Part shown: positions 34,828 to 43,073 of the stretch, piece by piece | Layout of the letters: every line of letters starts with the position of its first letter | Position numbering within the stretch: position 1 is the stretch's first letter | Origin: Gemmatimonadota bacterium | GTDB lineage: Bacteria; Gemmatimonadota; Gemmatimonadetes; Longimicrobiales; Gaopeijiaceae | Reading direction: 5' to 3' | Assembly (NCBI GenBank): GCA_028873595.1 | Contig: JAPPOV010000028.1 | Span: 26,978 to 90,977, forward strand | Length of the DNA: 64,000 nucleotides | The notes under the pieces: model-generated | The model's input: the letters and a program-made list of their open reading frames with translations, nothing else | Told to the model about the DNA's origin: nothing | Database searches by the model: none | Made by a program: the position numbers and the translations under genes

Positions 34828-35496
34828 GTGGCCAAGCCCAAGCCTGCACAGATTCGCCCCCCAAAGCAGTCACGGTCCCGACGCACGCTGGAACGGATCG
34901 TGGCAGCTTCGCTGGAGCTGCTGGCCACGGAAGGGCTCACCGGCCTCACGGTCCACAAGGTTGTCCGAAAAGCGAATTCGTCCGTGGGTTCCTTTTATGC
35001 CCGATTCGACGGCAAGGACGATCTACTCGAGTACCTCGGTGAGCGGGTATGGGCAGAGGCTCTCGAGCGCTGGAACAACGCTCTCGAGGCCCGTGCCTGG
35101 TCGGAACTGGACCTTTCCGAGGTGGTCGAGGGAGCGGTTGGCCTTCTCATCGACGCGCAGCGCTCACGATCCGCCTACCTCAAAGCACTGGACTGGGCCT
35201 CCGGGCGTCAAAACGACGCATACGAAGCATTCCGAGCGGAACTGCTCTACGGACTCGGACATCTGCTCCTCGAACACCGGACTGCCATCGCACACGAAGA
35301 TCCTGCGCTGGCGGTCCGACTCGGGCTTCGCGCCGTGCTCGGCGTCGTGGATGCGGAGTTCCGCGCAACCCACGACCGGATCGAGCGGACCGTGCTCGTG
35401 GAGGAGTGCAGGGCTATGCTTCTCGGCTATCTGACCGGAGAAGCAGGCGAGTCTTCGGGGGCGTCCGGTGTCGAATTCTTCGATGTGTGGGGCTGA
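34828..35496 (+). CDS. TetR/AcrR-family transcriptional regulator
   Basis: DNA-binding repressor with ligand-sensing C-terminal domain. The GTG at 34828, five bases after AAAGGAGA, gives 222 residues. The TetR helix-turn-helix is LERIVAASLELLATEGLTGL followed by TVHKVVRKANSSVGSFYARF and DGKDDLLEYLGERV. The C-terminal region is helical with no recognised ligand signature. The upstream frame from 34780 lacks a ribosome site and is rejected. Likely autoregulated through the repeat-rich site at 34791-34816. Target genes are not obvious; the flanking genes face the same strand but are 190 bases away. Confidence 0.9.
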   Translation: MAKPKPAQIRPPKQSRSRRTLERIVAASLELLATEGLTGLTVHKVVRKANSSVGSFYARFDGKDDLLEYLGERVWAEALERWNNALEARAWSELDLSEVVEGAVGLLIDAQRSRSAYLKALDWASGRQNDAYEAFRAELLYGLGHLLLEHRTAIAHEDPALAVRLGLRAVLGVVDAEFRATHDRIERTVLVEECRAMLLGYLTGEAGESSGASGVEFFDVWG

Positions 35497-35685
35497 GACA
35501 GCGCTGGACGGTGCAGGACCCAGAGCGGTTTGACCTTTTCCGGCATCCGGGGTCTTCTATCTTCAAAGGTTTCGTCGTCGGCTTCGCCGCCGCGCGGCAA
35601 CGATTCTGGAATCCCGGCGTATGATGTTTCGCCGGCGACGAGGATCGTCCGGGACGGCTGGGGCGCAGGATCTGAGTGACCTTCT

Positions 35686-37056
35686 ATGAGTGACAAGTCG
35701 GGCAACAGGCGGACGGCATTCCGCGCGACGCTTTGGGCGGTCGCTGCGGTCACACTTGCCGGATCAGGCGCCGCGGCGCAGGACCAGCCGACGTCGGCAC
35801 TCGCTGGCCTCGTCTTCGACAGCACCGCCATGGCGCCGCTAGCCGGTGCCAACGTTGCTGTTCTGGGAACCAGCGCCATCGGCACGACTGACGAGAGCGG
35901 CCGCTTCCTGCTGAGGGACGTGCCGGCGGGTGACTATTGGGTGTCGTTCTTCCACCCGAGGCTGCAGGAACTGGGTGTCAGCGCGCCCCCGCGCCAGGTC
36001 GAGTTGAGCCCGGGGATCACGGCGAATGCGATCCTCGCGGTGCCGTCGGAAGAGACTCTGTTGATGGGCTGGTGTCTTGCCGAACAACCTCCGGCAGGGT
36101 CGGCTGCGATTGCCGGGTTCGTGACGGATTCGATCACGGGCGTCCCCATGCCCCGGGCCATCGTGACCGCCGAGCCGATCAGCCGTTTTCCAGGACTGCG
36201 CCCGGTGGAGGTCCGTACCGACGATTCAGGGTATTTCCGCATGTGCTCGGTCCGCGGAGACGTGGACATCAAACTCCAGGCGCAATTCGGAGTGAGTGCC
36301 GGCCGCAGCGTCGAAGTCTATATGCCAGCTGGCACGGCACGGGTGCAGGACCTGGTCCTGATGATGTCGGCAGAGGGAACTCTGGCAGGATTCGTTCGAG
36401 ACTACGTGACCAACGACCCGGTCTCCGGAGCCGTCGTGTCCGTGGTGGGGACGACGAGTTCGACGCTGACGGACATCACGGGCGGCTTCGTCCTCGATGA
36501 TCTTCCGCCCGGTCGCCACCTGGTCACGACCGACCATATCGCCTTCGAAGAGCGAACCGACTCAGTGACGATCTTCAGTCAAGAGACCGTCGACATCGAG
36601 GTCCGGATGGCGACGGAGGCACTCGAGGTCGAGGGGCTCGTCGTCACCGCACGAACCCGGTTCGGTCGGACGAGCCTGGCTGGAGACGCCAAGCGCGCCG
36701 ACTTCATTTCCCGAGAAGAGATCGAAGTCCTGTTGCCTCGCGTCACGGCGACTGAGGACCTCCTTCGAAACATGAATGCTCCGGGGCTGCGGATTCGCAA
36801 TGTGTATCAGGTCGACGAAATCACCGGAGTGACGATACCTGCGCTGTGTATCGAGGTGAGCCGCCGATCGGGCGGAGAGGGGTGCACTCCGGCCGCAGTG
36901 GCATTGAATGACGTACTCATCCCCTATCCCGACCAGTTCCTGCAGGACCTCGACCCAAACATCATCGACAGGATCGAGATTCTGAGCCCGATCGACGCGC
37001 AGTTCCAGTTTGGGGCTGCTGCCGGAAACGGAGCTGTGGCGATCTACACGCGCTGA
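35686..37056 (+). CDS. Exported CarboxypepD_reg repeat protein with TonB-plug-like end
   Basis: A 456-residue exported protein with signal peptide ending in GAAAQDQ. Three carboxypeptidase-regulatory-like beta domains follow: ALAGLVFDSTAMAPLAGANV (about 38-57), AIAGFVTDSITGVPMPRAIV (about 140-159) and LAGFVRDYVTNDPVSGAVVS (about 233-252), each ending in a GRFLL/GYFRM/GGFVL strand. The C-terminus resembles a TonB plug (VVTARTR, ISREEIEVLLPRVTATEDLL, IIDRIEILSPIDAQFQFG) but there is no beta-barrel, so it is not a full receptor. Probably a periplasmic or outer-membrane binding protein. Confidence 0.82.
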   Translation: MSDKSGNRRTAFRATLWAVAAVTLAGSGAAAQDQPTSALAGLVFDSTAMAPLAGANVAVLGTSAIGTTDESGRFLLRDVPAGDYWVSFFHPRLQELGVSAPPRQVELSPGITANAILAVPSEETLLMGWCLAEQPPAGSAAIAGFVTDSITGVPMPRAIVTAEPISRFPGLRPVEVRTDDSGYFRMCSVRGDVDIKLQAQFGVSAGRSVEVYMPAGTARVQDLVLMMSAEGTLAGFVRDYVTNDPVSGAVVSVVGTTSSTLTDITGGFVLDDLPPGRHLVTTDHIAFEERTDSVTIFSQETVDIEVRMATEALEVEGLVVTARTRFGRTSLAGDAKRADFISREEIEVLLPRVTATEDLLRNMNAPGLRIRNVYQVDEITGVTIPALCIEVSRRSGGEGCTPAAVALNDVLIPYPDQFLQDLDPNIIDRIEILSPIDAQFQFGAAAGNGAVAIYTR

Positions 37057-37085
37057 CGGACAAACCAGACTTCCCGCGAACGACC

Positions 37086-37544
37086 ATGCGTCATGAAGTA
37101 CGAACAATTGGACTGCTCTTCGGCGTCGCTCTGATGGCCGGCTGCTGGGGAGGCCCTAAGCATTCCCTCGGAGTGCAGAACGGCACACTTGCTCCCTGTC
37201 CGTCCAGCCCGAACTGCGTACATACAGGAATGCGACACCCTGACGGCACCCGAGGGATGTTCGCTGATACACGTGTGCCAAGACACGAGCTGATGACCCG
37301 GATCGCCGAGGTTGTCTCGGCAACGCCACGTACTGAGATCATCTCGCAGGATGGAGACTACCTGCACGCGGAAGTGACCAGTCGGCTGTTGCGGTTCGTG
37401 GACGACGTCGAGGTGTTGATTACGTTCGACAACGAGGTCGTCGTTCGATCGTCGTCCCGCGTCGGCAGAGGTGACATGGGCGTCAACGCGGCGAGGGTGG
37501 AGGATCTTCGGACTCGATTGAAACAGGCCGGAGCAATCCGCTAG
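37086..37544 (+). CDS. DUF1499 lipoprotein
   Basis: A 152-residue lipoprotein; signal peptide ends at the lipobox LMAGCWGG. The family block LGVQNGTLAPCPSSPNCVHT (about 29-48) is the DUF1499 signature, followed by IISQDGDYLHAEVTSRLLRF, VDDVEVLITFDNEVVVRSS and SRVGRGDMGVNAARVEDLR. Function of DUF1499 is not known. It starts 29 bases after the CarboxypepD_reg gene and probably shares its transcript. Confidence 0.88.
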   Translation: MRHEVRTIGLLFGVALMAGCWGGPKHSLGVQNGTLAPCPSSPNCVHTGMRHPDGTRGMFADTRVPRHELMTRIAEVVSATPRTEIISQDGDYLHAEVTSRLLRFVDDVEVLITFDNEVVVRSSSRVGRGDMGVNAARVEDLRTRLKQAGAIR

Positions 37545-37647
37545 AGAAGTAGCCGAAGTCCCCCGTACACAGGCTACAACCTTCTCGGCGTGGAAGCGTT
37601 TTGCCAAAGCCGGGCTACCTCGCCCGCAGTCCATCGATCCGGCACGT

Positions 37648-38610
37648 TCAGCGGGTGAGGGTTTCGAGTCCCAGCATGTCGGACCCTACATACCAGATGT
37701 CGTAGTAGCCTCCGCGTGCACTGCGGTCGGACGCGAAGAAGAAGAACCGACCGTCGGGCGAAAAACTCGGGAAACCATCGTTGGCGGGGGAGTTCACAGG
37801 AGAGGGCAGCGGAACCGGCGCATCCCAGCCGTGCTCATTCTGGCGAGAGACATAGAGATCCTGATTGCCCGGCGCCGATGCATCTCGATACGCCTGAAAA
37901 ATCAGGAACCTTCCGTCCGGGGACATGGCAACATTCGTCTCTTCGCCGGTCGAGTTGATCCGAAGTGGGACCGGCTGCTCATATGTGCCGTCCGCCAACA
38001 ACTCTGAGCGGTAGATGTCCGCGCCCCAATCCGGATCGCTGCGGGACCAGAAGAGAATTGAACCGTCCAAGAGCATGACCGGACCGAGCTCGCTGCCCGT
38101 GACGAAGTCGCCCGTCTCTGATCGCGGCTGGTTCACCAAGCCTACAAGAGGCGTTGGAGGACCCCATCCGTTCTCGCCACGGTTCACGACCCAGATGTTG
38201 TCACTTCGGTCGCCCGATCCCGGTATGTGCCGCCGGGAGACGAACATCATCGCTTGTCCATCCGCGCTGATACTAGGCGCCTCATCGTGCTCGGAGGAGA
38301 ACGGGACAGGGACCGGCTCACCCCAGCTTCCCTCTTCGAAGCGAGAGGCGAAGATCTGCGGAGGCCCGCGTCTCGGCCGTCGTGTGAAATAGGCCTCCTG
38401 TCCATCCGGGGAGAAGGTGATCCCGTATTCACGAAGGCCGGTCGAGATGACGTTTGGGGCGAACACCCTGGGTGTTCGGACAGTCTCCTCGAGCCAAGCC
38501 GCGTTAGACGAAGCGTCGCACCCCTGGACGAGGATGACGCCAAGGAACACCACCGTAATCAGGCCGAGGCTTCTCAGGCCGAACAGGGTTCGAATTCTCT
38601 GTGGCCGCAT
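37648..38610 (-). CDS. TolB/PD40-type beta-propeller lipoprotein
   Basis: A 320-residue exported protein with a signal peptide ending in a lipobox (VILVQGCDAS). Repeated PD40 blades: GITFSPDGQEAYFTRRPRRG, APSISADGQAMMFVSRRH, VAMSPDGRFLIFQAYRDASA, GFPSFSPDGRFFFFASDRSA. Such propellers bind ligands or partners in the periplasm; no catalytic residues visible. The stop of the DsbA-like gene lies 6 bases upstream, indicating an operon. Confidence 0.88.
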   Translation of the reverse strand: MRPQRIRTLFGLRSLGLITVVFLGVILVQGCDASSNAAWLEETVRTPRVFAPNVISTGLREYGITFSPDGQEAYFTRRPRRGPPQIFASRFEEGSWGEPVPVPFSSEHDEAPSISADGQAMMFVSRRHIPGSGDRSDNIWVVNRGENGWGPPTPLVGLVNQPRSETGDFVTGSELGPVMLLDGSILFWSRSDPDWGADIYRSELLADGTYEQPVPLRINSTGEETNVAMSPDGRFLIFQAYRDASAPGNQDLYVSRQNEHGWDAPVPLPSPVNSPANDGFPSFSPDGRFFFFASDRSARGGYYDIWYVGSDMLGLETLTR

Positions 38611-38616
38611 GGCCTG

Positions 38617-39384
38617 TCAAGGAGAGCTCGGCTCTCCCTCCCGGCGCTCGAGTTCCTCGAGCTGCGCGTGAGCGGCAGAGAGGACTTCGCGGAACATATC
38701 GAGTGGAAGCGCACCCTGCAGCGGAGGCCATCCGATCACCACGAACGTCGGCGTACCACGGACGCCAAGCTGACCTGCAAGGGTAGTCGCGGAGGCGATC
38801 CGAGGCATTCGATTGTTCCCTTCCACGCAATCGTTGAACGCCGCCATGTCGATGTCGAGTTCGCTCACCCAGCCGTGCACAACGGACTCAGCGTCTGAGC
38901 TCCCCTTCCAAATCTGCTGATCCGCCCAAAGGCGCCCGTTCAGGGACTCGAAAGCGTCCGGACTCTGGGCGTACGTGCACTCCACCGCCTCCGTAGCCAC
39001 CAGAGAATTTTCGAACATCCCGGCGATGTACGGCACGAACTTCCACTCCACCATGCCGGTCGCGATGAACTCCTCGCGAATGGCGCCAAAGCTCTCTTCG
39101 TGGAACTTGCGGCAGTACCCGCAACCGTAGTCCGACATCTCTACGACCTTCACCAGAGCTGTGGTATCGCCACGGTTGAAGCCGACCTCCGCGACCGATA
39201 TGCGGGGGCCGTCCGAGAACATGTTCGGATCGACCGCAAGAGGCGTCGAGACGCCGTCGCCAGCCGGCTGCGTCAGCAGGCTGCGTGTCAGATCCTCCGT
39301 GCCCTCTCCCTCCACGTCATCCGACGCACAGGCAACCACGCCCACGAGGGCCAGGACGACAACCGTTCGAAGTCCAGCGTTCAT
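38617..39384 (-). CDS. DsbA-family thioredoxin-fold lipoprotein
   Basis: A 255-residue periplasmic thiol oxidoreductase anchored by a lipobox (GVVACASD). The thioredoxin-fold active site is CGYC in EMSDYGCGYCRKFHEESFG (about 85-103), and the cis-proline loop is GVRGTPTFVV (about 209-218). The length fits the DsbA/DsbG-like group used for protein folding or, with CcdA-type reductases, thiol exchange. Start at the ATG after a purine-poor leader; downstream partner is the PD40 lipoprotein. Confidence 0.9.
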   Translation of the reverse strand: MNAGLRTVVVLALVGVVACASDDVEGEGTEDLTRSLLTQPAGDGVSTPLAVDPNMFSDGPRISVAEVGFNRGDTTALVKVVEMSDYGCGYCRKFHEESFGAIREEFIATGMVEWKFVPYIAGMFENSLVATEAVECTYAQSPDAFESLNGRLWADQQIWKGSSDAESVVHGWVSELDIDMAAFNDCVEGNNRMPRIASATTLAGQLGVRGTPTFVVIGWPPLQGALPLDMFREVLSAAHAQLEELERREGEPSSP

Positions 39385-39989
39385 CAGCGTTCCAGTGTTA
39401 TGAGATTTTCCTTTATGTCTCTACCGGACAACAGGTTATGCACAATGTGACGAACCACGCAGCAAACGTGTGTGAACAGCTCACGCTCATTCGAATCCAG
39501 GATCTTTACTTACCCAGAAGTTTTTTCTTTCTTTCGCGTAATGCGGCGTCAGACCGATCGAGAAGTTGATTACGATGCCCGAAAATTACGGACGGACAAG
39601 TGTGAACTCGCTGCTTCAGGCCGTCGCATCGAATGGAAAGATACCCTTCCCTGGAGCCCAACGTCAGATTTGTCGCAAGGCTTCCCATGAGGATGAAATG
39701 CTTTCCAAGGAGGGCCTAGCGTTTGGCCTGTGCGAAAGAAATTACGACTACGGTCAGACGGAGACGAGGGATGACCTACTCCAACGAAAACAGCCCGTAG
39801 GAAGACGAATGCTCAGCCAATCCTTCGTGCGTACCTGACCGGACTTGTTGGCGAGACACCCCTGGTGACACCTACTCTTGTCAATGGATCTCAAAGAAAG
39901 GGAAGGTTGATCATCCGACGCCAGCGATTCTGAATCAGATCGGGCTCATCGCGTTCAACCACTCCCGTCACAATCTCCGGAGGTGATCA
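39385..39989. other. Gene-poor 605-base region of lower GC
   Basis: No gene that I can support. Two overlapping plus-strand frames (39472-39690 and 39566-39838) are open but have no family resemblance, ribosome site or signal. A T-rich tract is at about 39518-39535. The stretch is poorer in G+C than neighbouring genes, and it precedes the AT-rich recombinase segment by 850 bases, so it may be part of a region of foreign or decayed DNA. Confidence 0.45.
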
Positions 39990-40694
39990 ATGTCGGATTC
40001 TCCTACTCCCCGCCGAGCATTTCTCGGAGGAGCCCTCGCGGCGGCCGGCGTCGCTGCTCTGCCTTCGTGCGCCCGCGCAGCCAACGACCAAATGCCGGCG
40101 GACGCATGGATCAACGAAGTTGCTGGCTCAAACCGTTGCCTCTTTGATTTCAACCAGCACAAGAACGGAGCGACGCTCCTTCACATCCTGAACTACCTGA
40201 ATACGTACAGCGTCGCATACGAAAAGTCAGCCGGTGAAGTCGGAGCAGTTGCCACTCTCTACGGGATCAACCCGGGATCGAGCATCGCTCTGGGATTTGA
40301 CAACGAGATGTGGGAAAAATACGAACTCGGTGCCTACCATCAGCTCCTTGATTCGAATGACCAACCCTATACACGAAACGTATTCTGGCAGCCGCAATCA
40401 TCGGACGCCCACCTGTTAGCGGTCGGTACGGGTATCGAGCCGATCGCCCCGTTTCTGGGCGCAATGCCAGCGCTTGGCATTGAGAGCCTGCAGGGAATGG
40501 GCACCAAATTCATCATGTGCAATAACGCCTTGAATGCGTGGTCATTCGAGCTCGCTTCACGCGGTAAGGGTGATCAAGAGGAGATCAACGCGGAGCTGAG
40601 GAATCACCTGCTTCCAGGCGTTACCGTTGTTCCAGCCATGGTCATCGCTATTGAGCGAGCACAGGAAGCCGGTATTCGGTACAACAAGCAGTAG
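39990..40694 (+). CDS. Tat-signal exported protein, DsrE-like
   Basis: A 234-residue protein with a twin-arginine signal (PRRAFLGGALAAAGVAALPS) after a CTCCGGAGGTGATC ribosome site. The mature part has the alpha/beta DsrE-type pattern: HKNGATLLHILNYLNTYSVA, VATLYGINPGSSIALGFDNE, LQGMGTKFIMCNNALNAWSF and a GVTVVPAMVIAIERAQEAGI end. DsrE-like proteins take part in sulfur transfer; the conserved cysteine would be in IMCNNAL. The family call is from pattern memory and moderate. It is the last clear gene before the AT-rich segment. Confidence 0.72.
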   Translation: MSDSPTPRRAFLGGALAAAGVAALPSCARAANDQMPADAWINEVAGSNRCLFDFNQHKNGATLLHILNYLNTYSVAYEKSAGEVGAVATLYGINPGSSIALGFDNEMWEKYELGAYHQLLDSNDQPYTRNVFWQPQSSDAHLLAVGTGIEPIAPFLGAMPALGIESLQGMGTKFIMCNNALNAWSFELASRGKGDQEEINAELRNHLLPGVTVVPAMVIAIERAQEAGIRYNKQ

Positions 40695-40823
40695 CGCGCA
40701 CGACTGCCGCGGTTCTTCCGGAGCCCAGCCACCGAACCACGTCGCTGGAAAGTGTTCTTCTCAAACCCCTCACAGGGTCGGTCTAATTCTGGAGTGGTTC
40801 ACCCTCTAGGGGAGGTCGTCACG

Positions 40824-40892
40824 ATGAAAATCCGGTATCTGATTCCATCTTGGGGTACCCCTAAAACGTCAACTATACCTCACTTTTCTTAG
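40824..40892 (+). pseudogene. Possible truncated gene start at the left edge of the AT-rich segment
   Basis: A good Shine-Dalgarno (GGGGAGG, 40809-40815) eight bases before an ATG at 40824 opens MKIRYLIPSWG, which then runs into AT-rich DNA and stops at 40892. The change of base composition and a 9-base word shared with the right edge (ATCTTGGGG, 40847-40855 and 42263-42271) coincide with codons 8-11. It looks like a gene cut by an insertion; it could also be a chance small ORF. Confidence 0.35.
40847..40855 (+). repeat. Left copy of a 9-base direct repeat
   Basis: ATCTTGGGG, identical and in the same orientation as 42263-42271. Here it is followed by the palindrome GGGGTACCCC. Candidate attachment-site core of the AT-rich segment. 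Confidence 0.4.
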
Positions 40893-40910
40893 CTAAATAG
40901 AATTTTTGCT

Positions 40911-42227
40911 CTAGTTTTTCTTCTTTGGTGAGATCTTTCCGGTGACAAACGTGGTCCGATCTGGAACTTCTTCAAAACATCCTTCCTTCAAACGGTATCT
41001 TTTCCTCATAAATCCACCGGAATACCAACTGTCCAGAACACGATCTAGTTCAGATCGGACCTCGTTCATCTTCATGTACTGTTTGGTTTCACCCAATTCC
41101 TCAAATGATGTCACCGGTATAACTGGTACATCTAAACGAACTGGATCGGTTATCTCTTGTTCTAACCAGTTCTTCAGTAAGCGTGAGTCTTCGGGAATCC
41201 ATCGAAATACTTCTTCTTTCTGGTACTCCGTGGTCTGACTATTTCCCACGGAATGTCCCATGTAGGTGCTGATGTGGTTCTGAGGAATTCCAGATCTTAG
41301 ACACCATACGGAAAACGTACGTCTGGTATCGTACTCAGATCGACCATCCATCAGTTTCAAGGCTCTCCTCAGACGATCACGTGACGGGAAGTCTGACTCC
41401 GGTGGATTTTGTACTAACGGGACCCTTCTATCGAATCGGTGTTCGGTCCTGGTTCCACGTACTCTCATGTGAGTGACGGGATTATTCGAGACGACCAACC
41501 CTTGTTCGATCTCAGATCTATGGATTCCGGTCAAACACAGAAACGAGATCCACTCCCGTAGATCAACTGGTACAGAATGGAGTTTGAAATACTTGTCGAG
41601 TTGAGACGGTGAACTGAATGGATTCTTCGAATTGTTCCGACCAATTACTTGTCTCTCTCTACTTGAGAAGGTCGGGATCTTAGAAATCCGTTTGTACAAA
41701 ACTGAATCCAATCCGTCTTCAGAATTATGACGTACAAACGTTCTCGTCAGATTTCTGATTGAGATGAAAGGACTCGTCACCTCTCTCTTCAGATTCGACC
41801 TACGATAGGACTCGACCACCTTGGGTAAATCCCGAACGTAGGGTGTTCCTCTGGTATCCTGTTCTAGACGATCAATCTGACTCATCAACATCGACCGTGT
41901 TCGGTCGTTGTTGTACCAGTCCTCTGTCCATTCTCTCAGAGTGGGGAAGAGAGGTTGATCTAGGAAATCTTCATCTGGGTCTAGACGAGTTCCAGTTTCG
42001 ACAAACTGAACGATTCTCGAACTGTCGATACGACCATCTCTAAACCTCACCAACTCTTCGATTCGACCAGACGACCACAGTTCTTGAAGAGATGATTTTA
42101 GACGGTCTAGTTGGTCCTTTGTGACCATCCCAGATCTACGTCTAATCCGTCCAACGGGAGAGGGGAAACTCTTATCGATTACGAGACTTCCCTTGGGTTT
42201 TTTCGATCTACCCACAACCACCACCAC
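40911..42227 (-). CDS. Tyrosine recombinase/integrase, AT-rich, with C-terminal extension
   Basis: Site-specific recombinase of 438 residues. Catalytic residues by family spacing: Arg237 in LTGIHRSEIEQGL (box I), Arg302 in YDTRRTF where the usual histidine is tyrosine (Tyr299), His325 in TYMGHSVG (23 residues after Arg302, as in the Cre/Int family) and nucleophile Tyr335 in TTEYQ. A beta-hairpin lysine candidate is not clear (RGTRTEHRF). About 100 residues follow the nucleophile, far more than usual. Low GC and absence of any partner gene set it apart from its neighbours. No clear Shine-Dalgarno before the ATG; the start is uncertain. A TATAAAAT box lies at about 42309-42316. Confidence 0.82.
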   Translation of the reverse strand: MVVVVGRSKKPKGSLVIDKSFPSPVGRIRRRSGMVTKDQLDRLKSSLQELWSSGRIEELVRFRDGRIDSSRIVQFVETGTRLDPDEDFLDQPLFPTLREWTEDWYNNDRTRSMLMSQIDRLEQDTRGTPYVRDLPKVVESYRRSNLKREVTSPFISIRNLTRTFVRHNSEDGLDSVLYKRISKIPTFSSRERQVIGRNNSKNPFSSPSQLDKYFKLHSVPVDLREWISFLCLTGIHRSEIEQGLVVSNNPVTHMRVRGTRTEHRFDRRVPLVQNPPESDFPSRDRLRRALKLMDGRSEYDTRRTFSVWCLRSGIPQNHISTYMGHSVGNSQTTEYQKEEVFRWIPEDSRLLKNWLEQEITDPVRLDVPVIPVTSFEELGETKQYMKMNEVRSELDRVLDSWYSGGFMRKRYRLKEGCFEEVPDRTTFVTGKISPKKKN

Positions 42228-42244
42228 ATCAGAGAAAACTCAGG

Positions 42245-42264
42245 GTGTGTGATAAGTGTGTGAT
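42245..42264. repeat. Two 9-base direct repeats with an 11-base period
   Basis: GTGTGTGAT at 42245-42253 and 42256-42264, immediately next to (and overlapping by two bases) the right copy of ATCTTGGGG. One-turn spacing is typical of protein-binding arm sites. They also lie in the leader of the recombinase gene, so autoregulation is possible. Confidence 0.4.
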
Positions 42265-42271
42265 CTTGGGG
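42263..42271 (+). repeat. Right copy of a 9-base direct repeat
   Basis: ATCTTGGGG, matching 40847-40855; the AAACGTC word also follows both copies (at different spacing). Candidate right attachment core. Confidence 0.4.
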
Positions 42272-42331
42272 AATCTCTGACAAGATCGAGAGACAAACGT
42301 CCTTATTTTATACGGTTTTTTCTCCTTTTAA

Positions 42332-43066
42332 TCAAAGTTCCAGGTTGATGAGTTGACCCATTCCGGCCAGGAATGCGGTCATGCTCGCGAAGCGACCGGT
42401 AACCATGAGCAAGCCGATCAAGACGAGCACGGTTCCAGCAACGCGCTGGAGCGGCAACATCCATGCGCGGGCACGGGCACTCCCTGCCAGAAACCAGTTC
42501 AGGAAGACCGAGGCGACGATGAAAGGGACTCCCAGGCCGACTGCGTAGGCCGCCAAGAGAACCGTGCCCTCTACCATGGTCGACTCCAAGCTGGCGTACA
42601 GCAGTATCGACCCCAGGATCGGGCCGATACACGGTGTCCAGCCCGCCCCGAACGCGACACCCACAAGAAATGAGCCAAAGGCACTGACGGGCTGCGCTTC
42701 CACGTGCACGCGCAGATCTGTGTAGAGGGCGGGCAGGCGCAGTACACCTGCAATGAAGAGCCCGAACAAAATCATGACAACGCCCCCGACCCGGTTCACC
42801 CACGGCAGTGCCTGCGCGATGGCCACGCCGAAGGAGGTCGCCACGAGGCCCATCGTCACGAAGACGAGGGAAAACCCGAGAACAAACAAGGTCGAGTGAA
42901 CGGCCGCGCGCCGCCGGACGCCCGTCGTGGTGTGATCCGACAACTCGCCCAGCGTGAGCCCTGAGATGAACGCGAGATAGCTCGGGACCACCGGCAGAAT
43001 GCACGGTGAAAGAAATGAGACGAAGCCGGCGAAGAACGCCAACGGCACAGAAATCTGAATCTCCAC
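42332..43066 (-). CDS. ccdA: CcdA-type thiol:disulfide membrane transporter
   Basis: Cytochrome-c-biogenesis CcdA/DsbD-beta type protein that passes reducing power across the membrane to periplasmic thiols. 244 residues with six membrane helices. The active cysteines lie in FVSFLSPCILPVVPSYLAFI (helix 1, about 15-34) and FGAGWTPCIGPILGSILLYA (helix 4, about 139-158). It probably feeds the DsbA-like and cytochrome c proteins encoded elsewhere in the window. Its stop lies within about 60 bases of the AT-rich segment; the C-terminus looks complete. Preceded by a 53-residue gene 8 bases upstream. Confidence 0.92.
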   Translation of the reverse strand: MEIQISVPLAFFAGFVSFLSPCILPVVPSYLAFISGLTLGELSDHTTTGVRRRAAVHSTLFVLGFSLVFVTMGLVATSFGVAIAQALPWVNRVGGVVMILFGLFIAGVLRLPALYTDLRVHVEAQPVSAFGSFLVGVAFGAGWTPCIGPILGSILLYASLESTMVEGTVLLAAYAVGLGVPFIVASVFLNWFLAGSARARAWMLPLQRVAGTVLVLIGLLMVTGRFASMTAFLAGMGQLINLEL

Positions 43067-43073
43067 GGTCAGA

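Larger units (their letters stand above)
40847..42271. mobile_element. Candidate minimal integrated element carrying one tyrosine recombinase
   Basis: About 1.4 kb of clearly AT-richer DNA (24 G+C of 60 in the line at 41641-41700) set in a GC-rich genome. It holds a single gene, a tyrosine recombinase on the minus strand, and is bounded by the 9-base direct repeat ATCTTGGGG (40847-40855 and 42263-42271). Next to the right repeat are two GTGTGTGAT copies 11 bases apart (42245-42264), which could be recombinase arm sites. Nine bases can match by chance; boundaries are therefore inferred. Confidence 0.4.

Noticed and set aside
40847..40861. GGGGTACCCC palindrome read as a terminal inverted repeat of an insertion sequence
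   Set aside because: No matching inverted copy lies at the other edge; only a direct repeat is shared.
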